64,000 bases of DNA from Bidens hawaiensis (lineage: Eukaryota > Streptophyta > Magnoliopsida > Asterales > Asteraceae), in the NCBI GenBank assembly GCA_021521415.1, contig JAIQDT010000304.1, positions 310,001 to 374,000 on the forward strand. Direction: 5' to 3'. The notes under the pieces are model-generated. The model made no database searches and was not told where the DNA came from. It was given only the letters and a program-made list of their open reading frames with translations. Below, one piece after another: positions 34,347 through 45,967 of the stretch (position 1 is its first letter; every line of letters starts with the position of its first letter). A program made the position numbers and the translations under genes.

Positions 34347-37282
34347 CTAAGGGTCTTGAGCGGATGAATCTTCCGGAGGAGTAGGCGGAGTATCTTCTGT
34401 TCCTTCCCCCAAATAATCTTTCAATTGCTCCACGCTGTCACTGGCCACTGCAAATTCTGGGAGCATGTTATCTAAGGCGAATGATAAGTTGTCGTACTGC
34501 TTGAGGCGCATATCATACTCTTGGGCAACATTTCGTCCATGCAGTGGGTGTTCTTCAAAAGAACGACCGGCTTGGGCATAACCCATTCCTTCATTAAAGC
34601 CCAACACGCGGCCGGAGTTTAAAGAGGCAACGAGCAAGAAAGCCTAGCTATCTGTCAATTTCGTTCCCTCATTGATATGCTTGATGACCTATAGAGGAAA
34701 AACAGATTCAGTAACGATTAATAAACACAAAAAATATTAGTAACATCGGAAGAGTGGGATAACATACCGCGTTAAGACCTTGGCCCAGCAGCCAACGTCG
34801 TTCCCTCTCCGCCCGTTCCGCCCTCTCTTGAAGTTCATGGAACCCGTCAGCTATCTTCTGTTTCTCATTTAGTGATTCAGCTGCACGGGCTTCCGCTTCA
34901 TTACGTGCCTGCAGAAGCGAGTTATAGGCGGCTTGCATGTCATCAGCTCTTTTTTCGTTAAGCTCCGCATGTTCCTTCCGCACCTTTGATTCCGCCTCAA
35001 GCTCCTGGATAAGGACGCCTTGGCGGGCCACCTGTTCTTCTAACGCTGAATTGACTTCAAGTGCCTTAGCCAAGTCATCCTTCTATTTCTGAGTTTCAGC
35101 CCAGGCAGCTTGAAGAACAGTGTTTTGTTTCTTGCAAGCTTCCTCCCATTGACGGGCAGCAGCCGTATGCCTGTCTTGCTCATTTTTGAGAGCAATCTCG
35201 GCATCAGATTGTTTTCACTTGGCAGTATTGGCAGCCAAGCGTTGCTCCCGAGCTTCCTTCTTCGCTTCCTCGGAAGTTTGAACCAACTCACCCCATCGTT
35301 CTCCCATCGATCGCCACTCGTGTAAAATTTCCTGCCCACAAGCCATAGTGTTGGCCAAAGACGAGGAATAGTTGAGATAAAGATCTTGGCGAGGACGACC
35401 ACGCTGGTGGGTTCGGTCCGCAGGCGGACACAGTGGTTGACAAAAGCCACACAAGTGTCCGGATCTGTAAAGCGAGATCCCTTCGCAAGATTCCAACCAG
35501 GAATAAACAGATAGTCATCTTCTCTCGGATTGGCTTCCCCATAATAATCAAAACTTGTAGCTTGGGGCGCACTGGAGTAGAAGAAGATTATTGAGGTGCA
35601 CCACGCGTTGCCACCCCTTCGACGTCCGATAAAGGACATCGAGAAGAAGAACCTCCTACTTCACCCATGGAAAATGGTGAAGAGAGGGTAAACTGCGGAG
35701 GAGGTTGAGGAAGAAATTCTTGAGTTTTCGATGCCTCTTCTCCCACAACAGGATCTTTTTCTTTGGAACTAGAACCATCTCCAGTCCCAAAAAGAAAATC
35801 CAGAGGATCTTCAGTCTCCGGCGGCGGAAGAGGGTCCTCTTGATTCTTCTCGGATGGAGGAGTCAGTGGTTTATCCTCTTTCTCCGGAGTCGGGGATGGT
35901 AATTTCTCGCCTTCAGGTGTTGGGGACGGTAATTTGTCTGACAAAGTGCTCTCGCCAACAACCTCAGAAGAATCTACATAGTAAACCACATATAAGTATT
36001 GGATAAAACACAGGAGTAAAGAGAAAAGGCATTATCGCTACTTACCAGCCATCCCCTTCATGCGCTCATCAAGGCTGACTATTTGCTTCTTTGGACATTG
36101 TGTCCGTTGCTTCTTCAGAGCTAGACCTTCCTTAGTATAGGCGCGACCAGCACCCGCGTCACCCGCCCGGAGAGATTAAAGAGTTCTCTTCCGCTCTAAC
36201 TCTGCCAATAGATGCGAAAAAGATGAAATTTCAGAAGCATCATCAGAGTCTTCTTCTTCTTAGGATGTCGATTCATCACTCGAAGAAAGAATGACAATTG
36301 TCCCATCAGAAGTAAGAACGTTGAACAGACAAGGGTTAAGGGTATACGCACCTGTTTGGAAGGTAGCCCCCGAGGCTGCCGGTTCAGCACACACTTTGGT
36401 AGGAAAAAGAAACTAACCTCGGGTCCTCTCCAGGACGGGCGTTTCTTTTGCATCACGGATACGTTTACCCGTACAACCCCGATTCTCGAAAAGGGCATTC
36501 AGCATAGGCCCTTCACCTGAAAAATCCAAAACAAGAGGTCAATAAGAGGTTTTATATGAAACAAAAGGGAGGAAAAAGAACAAGACTTACGTTCATTTAC
36601 GCCCATAAAGACATGCTCCAACTCCGGATATGGCTACATGCGGCTCATTCCCGCCCATACTAGGGTCTCCTCTAGCAGGGCCCGCATTGGAGATGGCTCT
36701 GACACCAAAGTGCGGAACCATTCTTGGCCCTCATGAGAAGCCGAGAAGACTTCCGGGAGTGCCTCGTTGGCCAGACGGTGGACCATAGCGTCCAGAACGA
36801 CGTCCTCAAAAATCCAAAAACTGGTTGCGCCAGTCTTTGGAACCCCCCTGGGGCACAATGCCGATAACCCGGTCGGGTATCGGAGTACATTTAAACCACC
36901 CGCCTCGGTTAATCATCCGATAAAATGCAAGGTATCAGTCAATTCGGGGCAACATCCCTTTCGCCTTACACACGAATTCGAAATGACGGATTCGTATAAG
37001 TGAAAAAGGATGTAACGGGGATAAATGAATCCCGTAGGCGCTCAATACTTTCATGAGAAACTTGGTTATCGGAAACCTAAGATTCCCATAAGTAAAGAAA
37101 TCGGTGTATACCGCCATCTTGCCGATAGGAGGCAAGCTTGCAACAGACCTGGCAGTGGGAAACTCTAGTCCCCAGTCCGGTGGAATACCGTAAATACGAA
37201 GCAATGTTTCGTACTCGGCTTGATTCCAATTGGTTTCTACAGTATCGATGTTGGGTACCAACGATCTTGTATCGCTAGCCAT
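34347..37282 (-). pseudogene. Antisense ORF 1 of element B: paralogous Transposase_28-type protein
   Basis: The N-terminal domain at 37282-36935 (MAVYTDFFTYGNLRFPITKF, SLIRIRHFEFVCKAKG) clearly matches antisense ORF 2. After a TGA it continues to about 36600 in changing frames (PMRALLEETLVWAGMSRM). The middle region follows: EGPMLNALFENRGC, ILSSSDEST, and a Pro/Glu-rich stretch at 35989-35588 with a PSPTPEGEKLPSPTPEKE duplication. The coiled-coil part at 35496-34708 (EEAKKEAREQRLAANTAK, ELEAESKVRKEHAELNEK) is next. The last exon at 34637-34347 has GFNEGMGYAQAGRSFEEHPL. Introns resemble those of ORF 2 (for example a GTAAGTAGCG donor near 36046). Several stops are present. It is the tandem partner of ORF 2, upstream in the direction of antisense transcription. 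Confidence 0.78.
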
Positions 37283-37417
37283 TAATCCAACAGAAAAAGG
37301 GAAACAACGAGCAATCTTGAAATGGAATCAAACGGCTAACCAAGAGATTAAGAGAAAAAGTGAGAGGATACAAGGAAGTCAAAGGTGATAAAACTTAGCA
37401 AATAAGTTAATCTTCAC

Positions 37418-37425
37418 TATTTATA
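37418..37425 (-). promoter_or_regulatory. TATA box of antisense ORF 1, element B
   Basis: TATAAATA on the minus strand, about 136 bp before the ATG at 37282. CTCTCTCC and CGTGACGTGACG lie further upstream (37459-37505), similar to the other antisense promoters. Confidence 0.6.
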
Positions 37426-37731
37426 GCCGTTGCAATTAATGCAATGGGATATGAACAGTGGAGAGAGAAAAGTCATCGTCCACTCAGCAGACGTCACGTC
37501 ACGCGGGAAATTCGAAAAAGAGAAAAAGGTGTACAGTCGGGTATAGTGACAGCCGGCATAAACTAACATCATCTGTTCACGCGCCTGCAAGTGGACAACT
37601 TGTCCTTTTTCACGGTTATCCACACCACCAACAGAAGATATTTCAACCAAACTCAAAAATTCAAAAATCCCCAAATATATCTTAAGTCCAAAATTTCACC
37701 AGCATAAAAACTTCACGCGGAAGAAACACTG

Positions 37732-37743
37732 TATTGGGGGACT
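37732..37743 (+). other. Polypurine tract of element B
   Basis: TATTGGGGGACT directly before the LTR. Element C has TGGGGGGACT at the same place. Confidence 0.7.
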
Positions 37744-38524
37744 TATAGAGGTAGGTACCAAGAAGACCCAAATACCCTTAAGTATCACCCGCAAGTCGGA
37801 GAGAAACCCCTCGTATGCCACCCGTAGGGCATATGGATCACCCGCACAACTTATCTTACGCGGAAGTATCCAGGCACCCTCAAACGTCATCCGCGTGATA
37901 GCACATCTACCCGCTAAGATAACCGGGAGGCAATGCCAACAGGACAACTGTAAATAACCGACTGCCTTCTAGAATATTTACCAAATTGCTTTCTTGGGCA
38001 ATACGTGGTCTCTCAACCAATGGATAAAGGACACCTGGCCAAGTTGTTATAACCGTGCACATGACCAGGAGTTAGCTCGTCGTATAATAGAGCGACGCGT
38101 GTCCAGGTTGTTATACCCATGCACATGCAACATATAGCTCAACATATCATATGAGGGCACGTGTCCAGGTGGTTACGAGAGCATCTTCTAGAAAGGGACA
38201 GCTGGCCCAATCACATTCCCACATCCTTCAAATATAAATACCCTCTCCATCTCCATGAGGTCTTTATTCACTCTCAACTATCTACTCTTAATACTCAAGT
38301 ACTTTCCCTCTATTAGAACTGTACTTATTCTCACGTCGGAGGGCGGTTACGGGAAGACCCCCCCTCTTGTCCTTTTCGTAACAAGCTCACGGTGTCTGTT
38401 TTGCAGGTTCCTGTCATTGGACTTTGGGAAGTTGTGCTCATATCGTGTTAGTTGTCTTCGTATCCTACCCTGTGGACTCATTGGATCCAGGACCCATTAA
38501 GGGGATTGGATCCGTGTTTCTTCA
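37744..38524 (+). repeat. 3' LTR of element B
   Basis: Runs from TATAGAGGTAGG to GTGTTTCTTCA (781 bp). TATA box TATAAATA at 38233-38240. The stem-loop GTTACGGGAAG/CTTTTCGTAAC (38346-38356/38372-38382) and the CTCACGGTGTCTGTTTTGCA block (38386-38405) are shared with the A and C LTRs. Confidence 0.85.
38346..38382 (+). other. Conserved stem-loop in the element B LTR
   Basis: Left arm identical to element A. Right arm CTTTTCGTAAC has two C-to-T changes that still pair as G-U in RNA, so all 11 pairs are kept. Confidence 0.65.
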
Positions 38525-39814
38525 TGACCCGTAACTCGTAATGGACATGACGCAACACAAAGGCATGAAAACTAGTTTTATGAAAAGCGTTATTCAAAGA
38601 TTATTGCTTCATATCTCCTATGGTAGTTAAGGGTCAAGTTATTCCACAATTTGGAAAGAGGTGTCATAATGAGAATGATTTGTATTCACAAAAATAAAAC
38701 CTCTAAAAAAATCGTTACTCAAAATATAAAATACATACAAAAAAAGTAACAAAAAAAAAACTAAAATGTTTATCTCGACGTCCTTGTTCCCAAAAGAAAA
38801 ACAAAAAAAAACGTTGAGAAAAATATCATTGTGTCCTTTTATTTTCATTGTGTTTTTTTTTTTTGTTTATTTTCGTCATTCATTGTGCATTTTATCCATA
38901 ACATTGTGTATTTTATCCTTGATATTGTGTTAATTACTCAACACTATGTCATATTTTGCTCCATAGTGCGTAGAATTTTGTGATATATTGTGTATTTTTT
39001 ATCATCATGTTTTTTGTTTATATTCGTCATTGTGTATTTTTTTCTCGACATTGTGTCTTTTTGTCCTTATTTTGAACGAGAAAGTCGGGGGAACATTTTA
39101 GGTTTTTTTTATACTTTGAATTATGATTTTCATTATTATTTTTCTTGAATATTTTGAGGGGTTTTTTTAGGCTACAAATAATTTTCACACTTCTAAATTT
39201 TGTCCTTTGTATTTCTAACTTTTACATAGTTAAGGGTTATGTTAAAATACAATGTAAACAAAAAATGAGAAGTGTGAAAATTAATCTAGTCCATTGATCT
39301 TTAATTTGAATGGTTGAATTTAATTTGAGATTAAAAAAATGATGGAAAGGGCAAATATGTAATAGTCCATATTTACTGATTTTCTCTATCCACATGTAAG
39401 AAAAATATCAATTCACCCATTATTTTAAAACATCCATAACTTTTTCATACGATAATATTTTTTAAAAAAAAATCATCATAATAACAAGCGTTTTTATTTG
39501 TAATATGAGTACTGTATTGTTGTAAAAAATTATAAAAAAAATTAGTGGGTTTTTATACATTGTGTTATTGGTTTTTCATTGTGTTTTTTTAATTGAGTTT
39601 TCTACATTGTATTATATGGCAACTGTATTTTACAAAGGTTACACATATTAATGATCAAAATTAAAAAAAAAAAGGTACGTCATTGTGCCTTTTGCTCATC
39701 ACTATGTCGTTATGCTCATCATTTTTTCTATTGTTCGTTATTGTGTCTTTATTCTCGTTATTTTGTTTTAGTCAATATGTATTACGTTTATTGTGTATTA
39801 TCTTAAGGTCAATA
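38525..39814. repeat. AT-rich repetitive DNA with scattered ATTGTGT motifs, left part
   Basis: No gene. From about 38850 the motif CATTGTGTNTTTT recurs many times, and a short inverted pair AATTTTCACACTTCT / AGAAGTGTGAAAATT flanks 39182-39285. A block at 39463-39488 (AAAAAATCATCATAATAACAAGCG) recurs inverted at 43132-43160. The stretch resembles the inner part of a terminal-inverted-repeat element whose other half is 42770-43300. Confidence 0.5.
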
Positions 39815-42769
39815 TCTATATCTATATTACATATAAAACATTTTAGATGGCAAAATGGTAATTTAACCATTTTCAGACGCTAAAATTAATTACCTCTTCA
39901 CCGACCGGCGACCTTAAATCTTCAATTGTACCGTCCACAGGCGTTCAGTTAACTCAATTAACTTCTCCATTAATTGTTAATTGATTGATGTTAAATGTAG
40001 GTAAAGATCGATCAATTATTATTGCTCCCTTCAATTTCACGCGATTGCTCCTTCAATTACTTCTTCTCTTCATGCCAGTCGTTTTCTCTCCCTATCATTC
40101 TCTAATTAAATTGATATGCGTCACTGAAGATGCTAATTGAAGCCAATACGATTGAAGCCACATTGGTTCTCATTCTCTCATCTTATTCAAGGTGATTTCA
40201 ATTACATCTATTATCATACTTGAACTGCTCTAATCCTAAAATTCGAATAGGGTAACGAAACTTCGGTTTGTCATGGTTCGTGGCTCTGTACCGAACATAC
40301 TCAAGGTTAGTATACAACAATTTGCATTTTGGACTCAACTGATTGGTGTTTGTTAAATGATTAAAGGAATTTTGTGTGAATTTTTATTTATGATGTTTTT
40401 ATTCAAAAAACATGAAAAGTGGTTTAAAACCTCATGATATAATATTTTGAACATGTGTGCTTGTGTGAAGAGGACAAATATTTCTAGACCACGTGCCAGT
40501 ACATTATGTCGGGGAATACATTCGAGAGCCTGGATGATATTTGTAAGCGCGGTTAATTAGTTGCATAATTTTTAGGCATGTAAACGGACATGAACGGGGT
40601 ATGTTCATGTTCGCTTATTTAACTTAAATGGATCAAGTGATTAAACACGAACATTTAAACGTATAAGGTTTTCTTGTTCGTGTTCATTGATTAAAAAAAT
40701 GAATGTGTTCATGTTTATTTTTATTCATTCGTTAATTTTACAAACGAGCAACTCACCGTGTAAACGAACATACGTACGGATATAGATGAGCTAGATGAAC
40801 GAATATTAACGAAACTTAGTTAAAACCAAATAAAAGTAAAAATGAATTTTAATCTGTAGGGCCCAAAATTATATAGAGATAGTGATATATAATATTAACA
40901 AAACTAGATGAATGCATACTGATGAGCATTAATGGATGTAAACGAACAAACATAAACGAATGGACATAAGCGAACTTTAAAAAGAAAAGACATGTGTTGG
41001 TTTGTTTAACTAAACTCCATACCTACGAAATTAATAAATTAATTTTAAAATTATAAATTGTTGGTGAAATTTACAACAATTTATGTATCAATTGATTTCC
41101 TTACTACTTAGCTTTGAAGCATTTATGTTTCTTCGGTCGCTTTGTAATGCATTAAATATTAAATGACATGCTCTCTAATAATAGATATGAAACCAATCAA
41201 AGTGTGAAAATCTTTAAATGACGTGCTATTAATCTTCTTTTTCACAAATGCATGTGACTATTGATAACATATCACACAAGTTTCCTACATACTCATTTGG
41301 TTGTTATGCATGCATGAAAGGGTGATGTATTGAGTTTGACTATTCAGAGAAGTGGATTTTAGGACAAGGACTAGAAGTTCTTGCAAATTATATTTCTTAT
41401 TAGTAACAGACTTTGCAGGTTTGTATTTTTTCTTTGTTAGCAATTTATATTTCAAACAGTATTATGGCATGCGAAGTTAGGGGTTGGTCCGACCCGTTCA
41501 TTATTTAATAATTTAAAACTTGGAGTTTGAAGTAAAGAACTGAAGTTATAGATTAGTGTAAAATGGGAAAATCAATTTGACTTTTGAAAGTCAACATTGC
41601 AAGTTTTGTTGACAGTATTGGAACAGGTTAATGTATGGATACAAGAGAATTAGTTAATTTTAACTGTATAAACTATTAGAGTTATCATGAATCAATTTTT
41701 GGGTTATAAGTTTTTATTATGGGACAACTTTTGATGTGTATACAGGTCAATAATTTACGAACTGGTCAAACTTACAAAAAGAAACTTTTTTTTTTCATTT
41801 TGATATGGTTAAGATAATTGGTTACGATCATTTAGGCTAGTTTAAAGAACTAATAAATAAAAATGAACGGTTCATTTTAACTTCAATGTAAGGGCTAAAA
41901 TATTTACTAGTCAGTTTCAAGTTTCGAGTATCAGTCAAAATATAAATATTACGGCTAAGGGCAATTTTCCTTTGCACATAGTACCTATTTTTTTTTGTTT
42001 CAGACATTAGTTAAATTAGTTTACATTTTCACTATGTGTAGGACAAACTTAGTGTATATGGGGCTAAGTATCATATTTGTGTAACTATTCATTTTGTGTT
42101 GCATTTTTGTACTCGCCAGCCATGATGAGAAATTTTGTTTTCTTAGTAATGCATTTGCTTAAGTACTACATGGTCATAAAAACCATATACGCAATGATCT
42201 GTTCTAAAGAAAACTTATTAATATTTATTTTTCTAGTGAACTTCAGATCGAAGAATTGGAGACATTCGATTATCTTGACAACTTAAAAGATTAGGGGGGC
42301 ATATACAAAACTAGGAGATGCTATAACCTTTGAATCAGATGTACTTTATGGCTAGCCTTATGTAGTTTCACCTATTACTGCTTTATGACATTATTTGATT
42401 TTTTTCCTTAAATGAATTTCAGTTTCAATGGAAGTGTTGTGGTTGTGCTAGAATAACATCAGAAGAAGCAGAAATAACACGAGCCTTTATTATATGACTC
42501 ATTTAGAATAACTAAATAAGCCATATAATAACGCCTTTATTAATCCAAGTTTGCATAATTAGCTTTATGACTAAATGGTTTTTTTTATTGATAATTTTTA
42601 TATAACATTTGATATGATGTAAAAACTATTTGTGCAGTTTAATTGCATAAACAAATGTACACCATTTATTGTAGTAAATCATATATATATGTACACCATT
42701 CTGAGTGCCATAACGAACAGATGAGCTACGTACACGTGTTCCGTCGTAACGCGCGGGATCTCATATTAG
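39815..42769 (+). mobile_element. Candidate non-autonomous Helitron
   Basis: Starts TCTATATCTATATTAC after an A (39814). Ends with TCCGTCGTAACGCGCGGG (about 42740-42757), a GC-rich hairpin-like motif, followed by CATATTAG and a T. Helitrons insert between A and T, start with TC and end in CTRR after a hairpin. The 3' end here is ATTAG instead of CTAG, a weakness. No helicase or replication-initiator coding sequence is visible. Similar sequence (ATTGTGT repeats) lies on both sides, as expected for an insertion. Confidence 0.42.
40570..41035. repeat. Repeat rich in AAACGAACATGAAC motifs, hAT-MITE-like
   Basis: Many direct and inverted copies of (G)TAAACGAACAT and TGTTCGTGTTCA between about 40587 and 40985. 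Ends TAGGCATG (about 40576) and CATACCTA (about 41020-41027) are roughly inverted. No clear target duplication found. Confidence 0.45.
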
Positions 42770-43330
42770 TGTATTATGTATTTACCATTGTGTTTAACGT
42801 TTCAGATCATTGTGTAATAATAGAAATTCACCATTGTGTTTTACGTTTTATGTTATTGTGTAATATGCATTAATCATTGTGTTTTATATATTAGATATTG
42901 CTGTTATTTTATCCTTATATTTACATATTAAAATTACACAACAGTGTTATTTCAGTATTACAATTTTCAGATTTAATCACTTTTGAAAAAAAAAACATAA
43001 TGATAAAACATAAAAACACGCTAATAAATAGAGAGACACAAAAATGAACATAAGACACAATGATAAACAAAAAGACACTATGACGTAATTTTTATTTTAT
43101 AAAACAAAGTCATACTCTTATTAAATATAAAATAACGCTTGTTATTATGATGGTTTTTTTTAAATGTCGTACGGAAAAGTTTTAGAAGTTTCAAAATTAT
43201 GGGGAATTGACATGTGCTTGTGACCGGAGAAAATATGTGTTTTCCTTTTATGCGTTTTCTCTTTTGGTCTCCATTTAACACAGGACAATCAACTATGACT
43301 TCTCATCATTCTTACTTTTGTTACACTTTA
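42770..43330. repeat. AT-rich repetitive DNA, right part, inverted relative to 38525-39814
   Basis: ATTGTGT motifs continue on the plus strand to about 42890. From about 43000 they appear as the complement ACACAATG. The block CGCTTGTTATTATGATGGTT (43135-43154) is the inverted partner of 39470-39488. Confidence 0.5.
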
Positions 43331-44028
43331 TAAAATGATTCAACCTTGGTAGTTATACGCATAGTAATTCAAATTGAATAGATCTTTACTATGTAAATTG
43401 GGTGGCATATATATTTTTTTAACTTTTATTGCTAGAATTCTATACGGTCAGATTTTTAAAGTTCTCTTATGATAAATTCAAATAATAAAGTTACTACCAT
43501 GTACTAAAACATCCTTTTTTTTTTTTTACTTTTCCAAGAATAGTGTATTGGAAAAAAAACTTAAGGTTATTTTCTTGCTTTTTGGTTTATTTATTTTGTG
43601 TTAAAAATTAAAAATTCTTTAGAAATAAAAAATAATGGCTATTTTAAAATTGATATAAAAATTAATTTACAACGACTATGTATTAACCATGTTTACCTAT
43701 GTAGTATACGGGCATGACGTATCAAACTCGTAAAAGATTAAAAAAAATGCATAGAACCCGGTTGGATTTAATCCGATTTTAAGCATTTCAAATGAGACGA
43801 ACTGGTTTTAAAACCAATCGAGTTAAAGAAACCATGTTGGTACCCACGAACACAAGGGCAAAATTGGAAACAAGAAATAAATTATATCACAAGATGATTG
43901 ACTAACTGTGATCAATCATTAATTTTATTATGTAATAAAAAACATATAATAAAAATATATCAAAATCAAACACTATAGAATAGATTGAAACAACCTAATC
44001 TGAAAACCCTTAAATCAACCGATCAATC
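43331..44028 (+). promoter_or_regulatory. Upstream region of the V-ATPase subunit c gene
   Basis: AT-rich, no other gene. A plausible TATA-like ATATAATAAAAATATA lies at about 43946-43961, some 75 bp before the ATG. The exact start of transcription cannot be read from the sequence. Confidence 0.4.
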
Positions 44029-44281
44029 ATGTCATCTTCAACGTTCTCTGGCGACGAAACAGCTCCGTTCTTCGGCTTCCTCGGGGCCGCTGCCGCCCTT
44101 GTCTTTTCCTGTAAGTCAATTCCATCTACCAGATCCCTAATTAACCATTTCGGATTGTTATTGTTGTAGAAATCCGGTACTAGTGATTAAAACATGGCTA
44201 TATGTGTAGGTATGGGGGCCGCGTACGGGACGGCCAAGAGTGGTGTCGGAGTGGCCTCAATGGGGGTGATGAGGCCCGAAT

Positions 44282-44315
<34 letters not shown>

Positions 44316-45967
44316 AGGAGTCTTGGGGATTTACGGTCTCATTATTGCTGTCATTATTAGTACCGGGATTAACCCTAAGGCCAAGTCTTATTATTTGTTT
44401 GATGGATATGCTCATTTGTCTTCTGGTTTGGCTTGTGGCCTTGCCGGTCTTTCTGCGGGCATGGCTATTGGAATTGTGGGAGATGCTGGTGTTAGGTAAT
44501 TCACTCTTCTCTCGATTGGTCCGATTTAGCGGCATTTAAACCTAAAATGATAGACCAACGAAGATGAATATGGATACTAAAAACTGAAAGAGATGTAAAG
44601 TGACATCTTTTGCTCATCACTCAAAACATTAGAGGGATTGGGGAATACTCGCGGGTGTTGGATATTATGCTTACGTGGCTAAAGTATATCAGTTGGGATG
44701 CTTGTTACCCGCGACGCAACCTGATTTTAAACGTATCTAATAAATCAGCTTGAAATATAAGTATTCAACTACACATTTGGCAATTTTACAATTATAACAA
44801 TTTTAAGTTTCTAAAAACTTAACATATTATTTATCATAATTTTTAAATTTGCCACCTGTCATAAATTTTTTAACCACTTTTACCGCGTTTCTTTCTTTGC
44901 TTAAGGGGTGTTTGGGATTCCTTATTTTTACCTGCTTATGACTTATGGAAAAGTCATAAGTTACAACCTAGTGACTTATGGAATTTTTCCTCTCACAAGA
45001 AAAGGAATACCAAACAACATATAACTTTTCAAAAAGTTAGTAAGCTATAAGTTGATGAAAATAAGCAACCCCAAACACCCCCTTAATAAATAAGTTCGTT
45101 TCCCGCGTATATTTCTTCAACTAATAAATAAGTTTGTTTTCAGTTTCTCGTTTTCAATTTCTAAATCTTCATTACTAACTATTTAATATTTAATATAATA
45201 TTATTCTTCAACCCGTGCAATACACGGGTTTCTAGCCTGATTGTATAATATACTAATACAGTATAATATAGTAATATTATACGACTAATCCCATACCCGG
45301 CTCAAACATGTGAATTTTTCTAAAACAAATCCATAACTGGTCCCATACACGAATACCTGCCCCATTACCCTTCCCCAATGTTTCGGGTTTAGCGTCGGCT
45401 TTAGGTACTTTGACCTTTTCTGGGATGGGTAGTGATAATGGTTCCACCACAGCTTAAATCAGTTAGGGTTGAAAGTTGAAACAAGTTTCTAATATAGGCT
45501 GTAGCACGGTTGGGTTAAGGTTGACCTGCTAACAATTTTTATGTCCAATTTTAGATAACAGATATAACTACTTAATGAGTCAGCTATGAGTACAATAACA
45601 ATAATAGTAATAGGAACGGCAACGGTAACGGCCACAATTATAATAATCATAATTATTATAATTATAATTATAACTATAACTATAATTATAACTATAACTA
45701 TAATTATAATTGTAATATTGTTATCATAACTTAATATTAGACTAACAAGACTAGCCATGTTTTAAGCATTAAAATGGACCTTGAGTAAATGAGTCAAAAT
45801 TGACACCGTTAGTTAACACGTGTTGTAAATGCAGGGCTAATGCACAACAACCAAAGCTTTTTGTTGGAATGATCTTGATTCTCATTTTTGCTGAAGCTTT
45901 GGCTCTCTATGGTCTTATTGTTGGCATCATTCTTTCTTCTCGAGCGGGTCAGTCTAGAGCTGATTAG
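44029..45967 (+). CDS. VHA-c: V-type H+-ATPase 16 kDa proteolipid, subunit c (three exons)
   Basis: Exons 44029-44110, 44210-44495 and 45835-45967 join to 501 bases, 166 residues, the normal length of plant VHA-c. Introns (44111-44209 and 44496-45834) are GT-AG. The protein is a tandem of two c-type hairpins (four membrane helices): [53 protein letters not shown] and [20 protein letters not shown]. The proton-binding Glu of helix 4 is Glu143 in LIFAEAL. Several copies form the rotor ring of the V0 sector in vacuolar and endomembranes, carrying protons as ATP is hydrolysed by V1. All exon joints keep the frame and nothing is missing, so the gene looks functional. Plants usually have several VHA-c copies, and which one this is cannot be told. 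Confidence 0.96.
44901..45086. mobile_element. Short inverted-repeat element (MITE-like) in intron 2 of VHA-c
   Basis: Ends TTAAGGGGTGTTTGGG and CCCAAACACCCCCTTAA are near-perfect inverted repeats, 186 bp apart. Inner ATGACTTATGG/CCATAAGT-type pairs would extend the hairpin. TTAA is found at both ends. No longer target duplication is evident, so the superfamily is uncertain. Confidence 0.65.
45205..45235 (+). mobile_element. Helitron-type 3' terminus in intron 2 of VHA-c
   Basis: ACCCGTG (45211-45217) and CACGGGT (45223-45229) form a 7-bp perfect hairpin, followed by TT and CTAG (45232-45235). This is the standard plant Helitron end. The 5' end is not identified with confidence (an A|TC at 44735-44737 is one option). 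The base after CTAG is C and not the expected T. Confidence 0.5.
45590..45725. repeat. AT-rich simple repeat (TAATTA/TAACTA) in intron 2 of VHA-c
   Basis: Runs of ATTATAATTATAACTATAAC and variants, preceded by AACGGCAACGGTAACGG. Low-complexity; it produces a spurious Ile/Val-rich frame on the minus strand. Confidence 0.8.

Larger units (their letters stand above)
28942..38524 (+). mobile_element. Element B: 5'-truncated Tat-lineage element, opposite orientation to element A
   Basis: Homology with element A starts abruptly at GGGGTCGTACTACTGAC (about 28942), inside the RT/RNase H connection. The order is then RNase H, integrase, antisense ORF 2, antisense ORF 1, PPT and 3' LTR (37744-38524). 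5' LTR, gag, protease and most of RT are missing. A and B lie head to head, 165 bp apart. Confidence 0.85.

Noticed and set aside
44257..44535. 92-codon minus-strand frame opposite VHA-c exon 2
   Set aside because: Shadow of a conserved coding exon.
45489..45758. Ile/Val-rich minus-strand frame
   Set aside because: Product of the TAATTA/TAACTA simple repeat in the intron.
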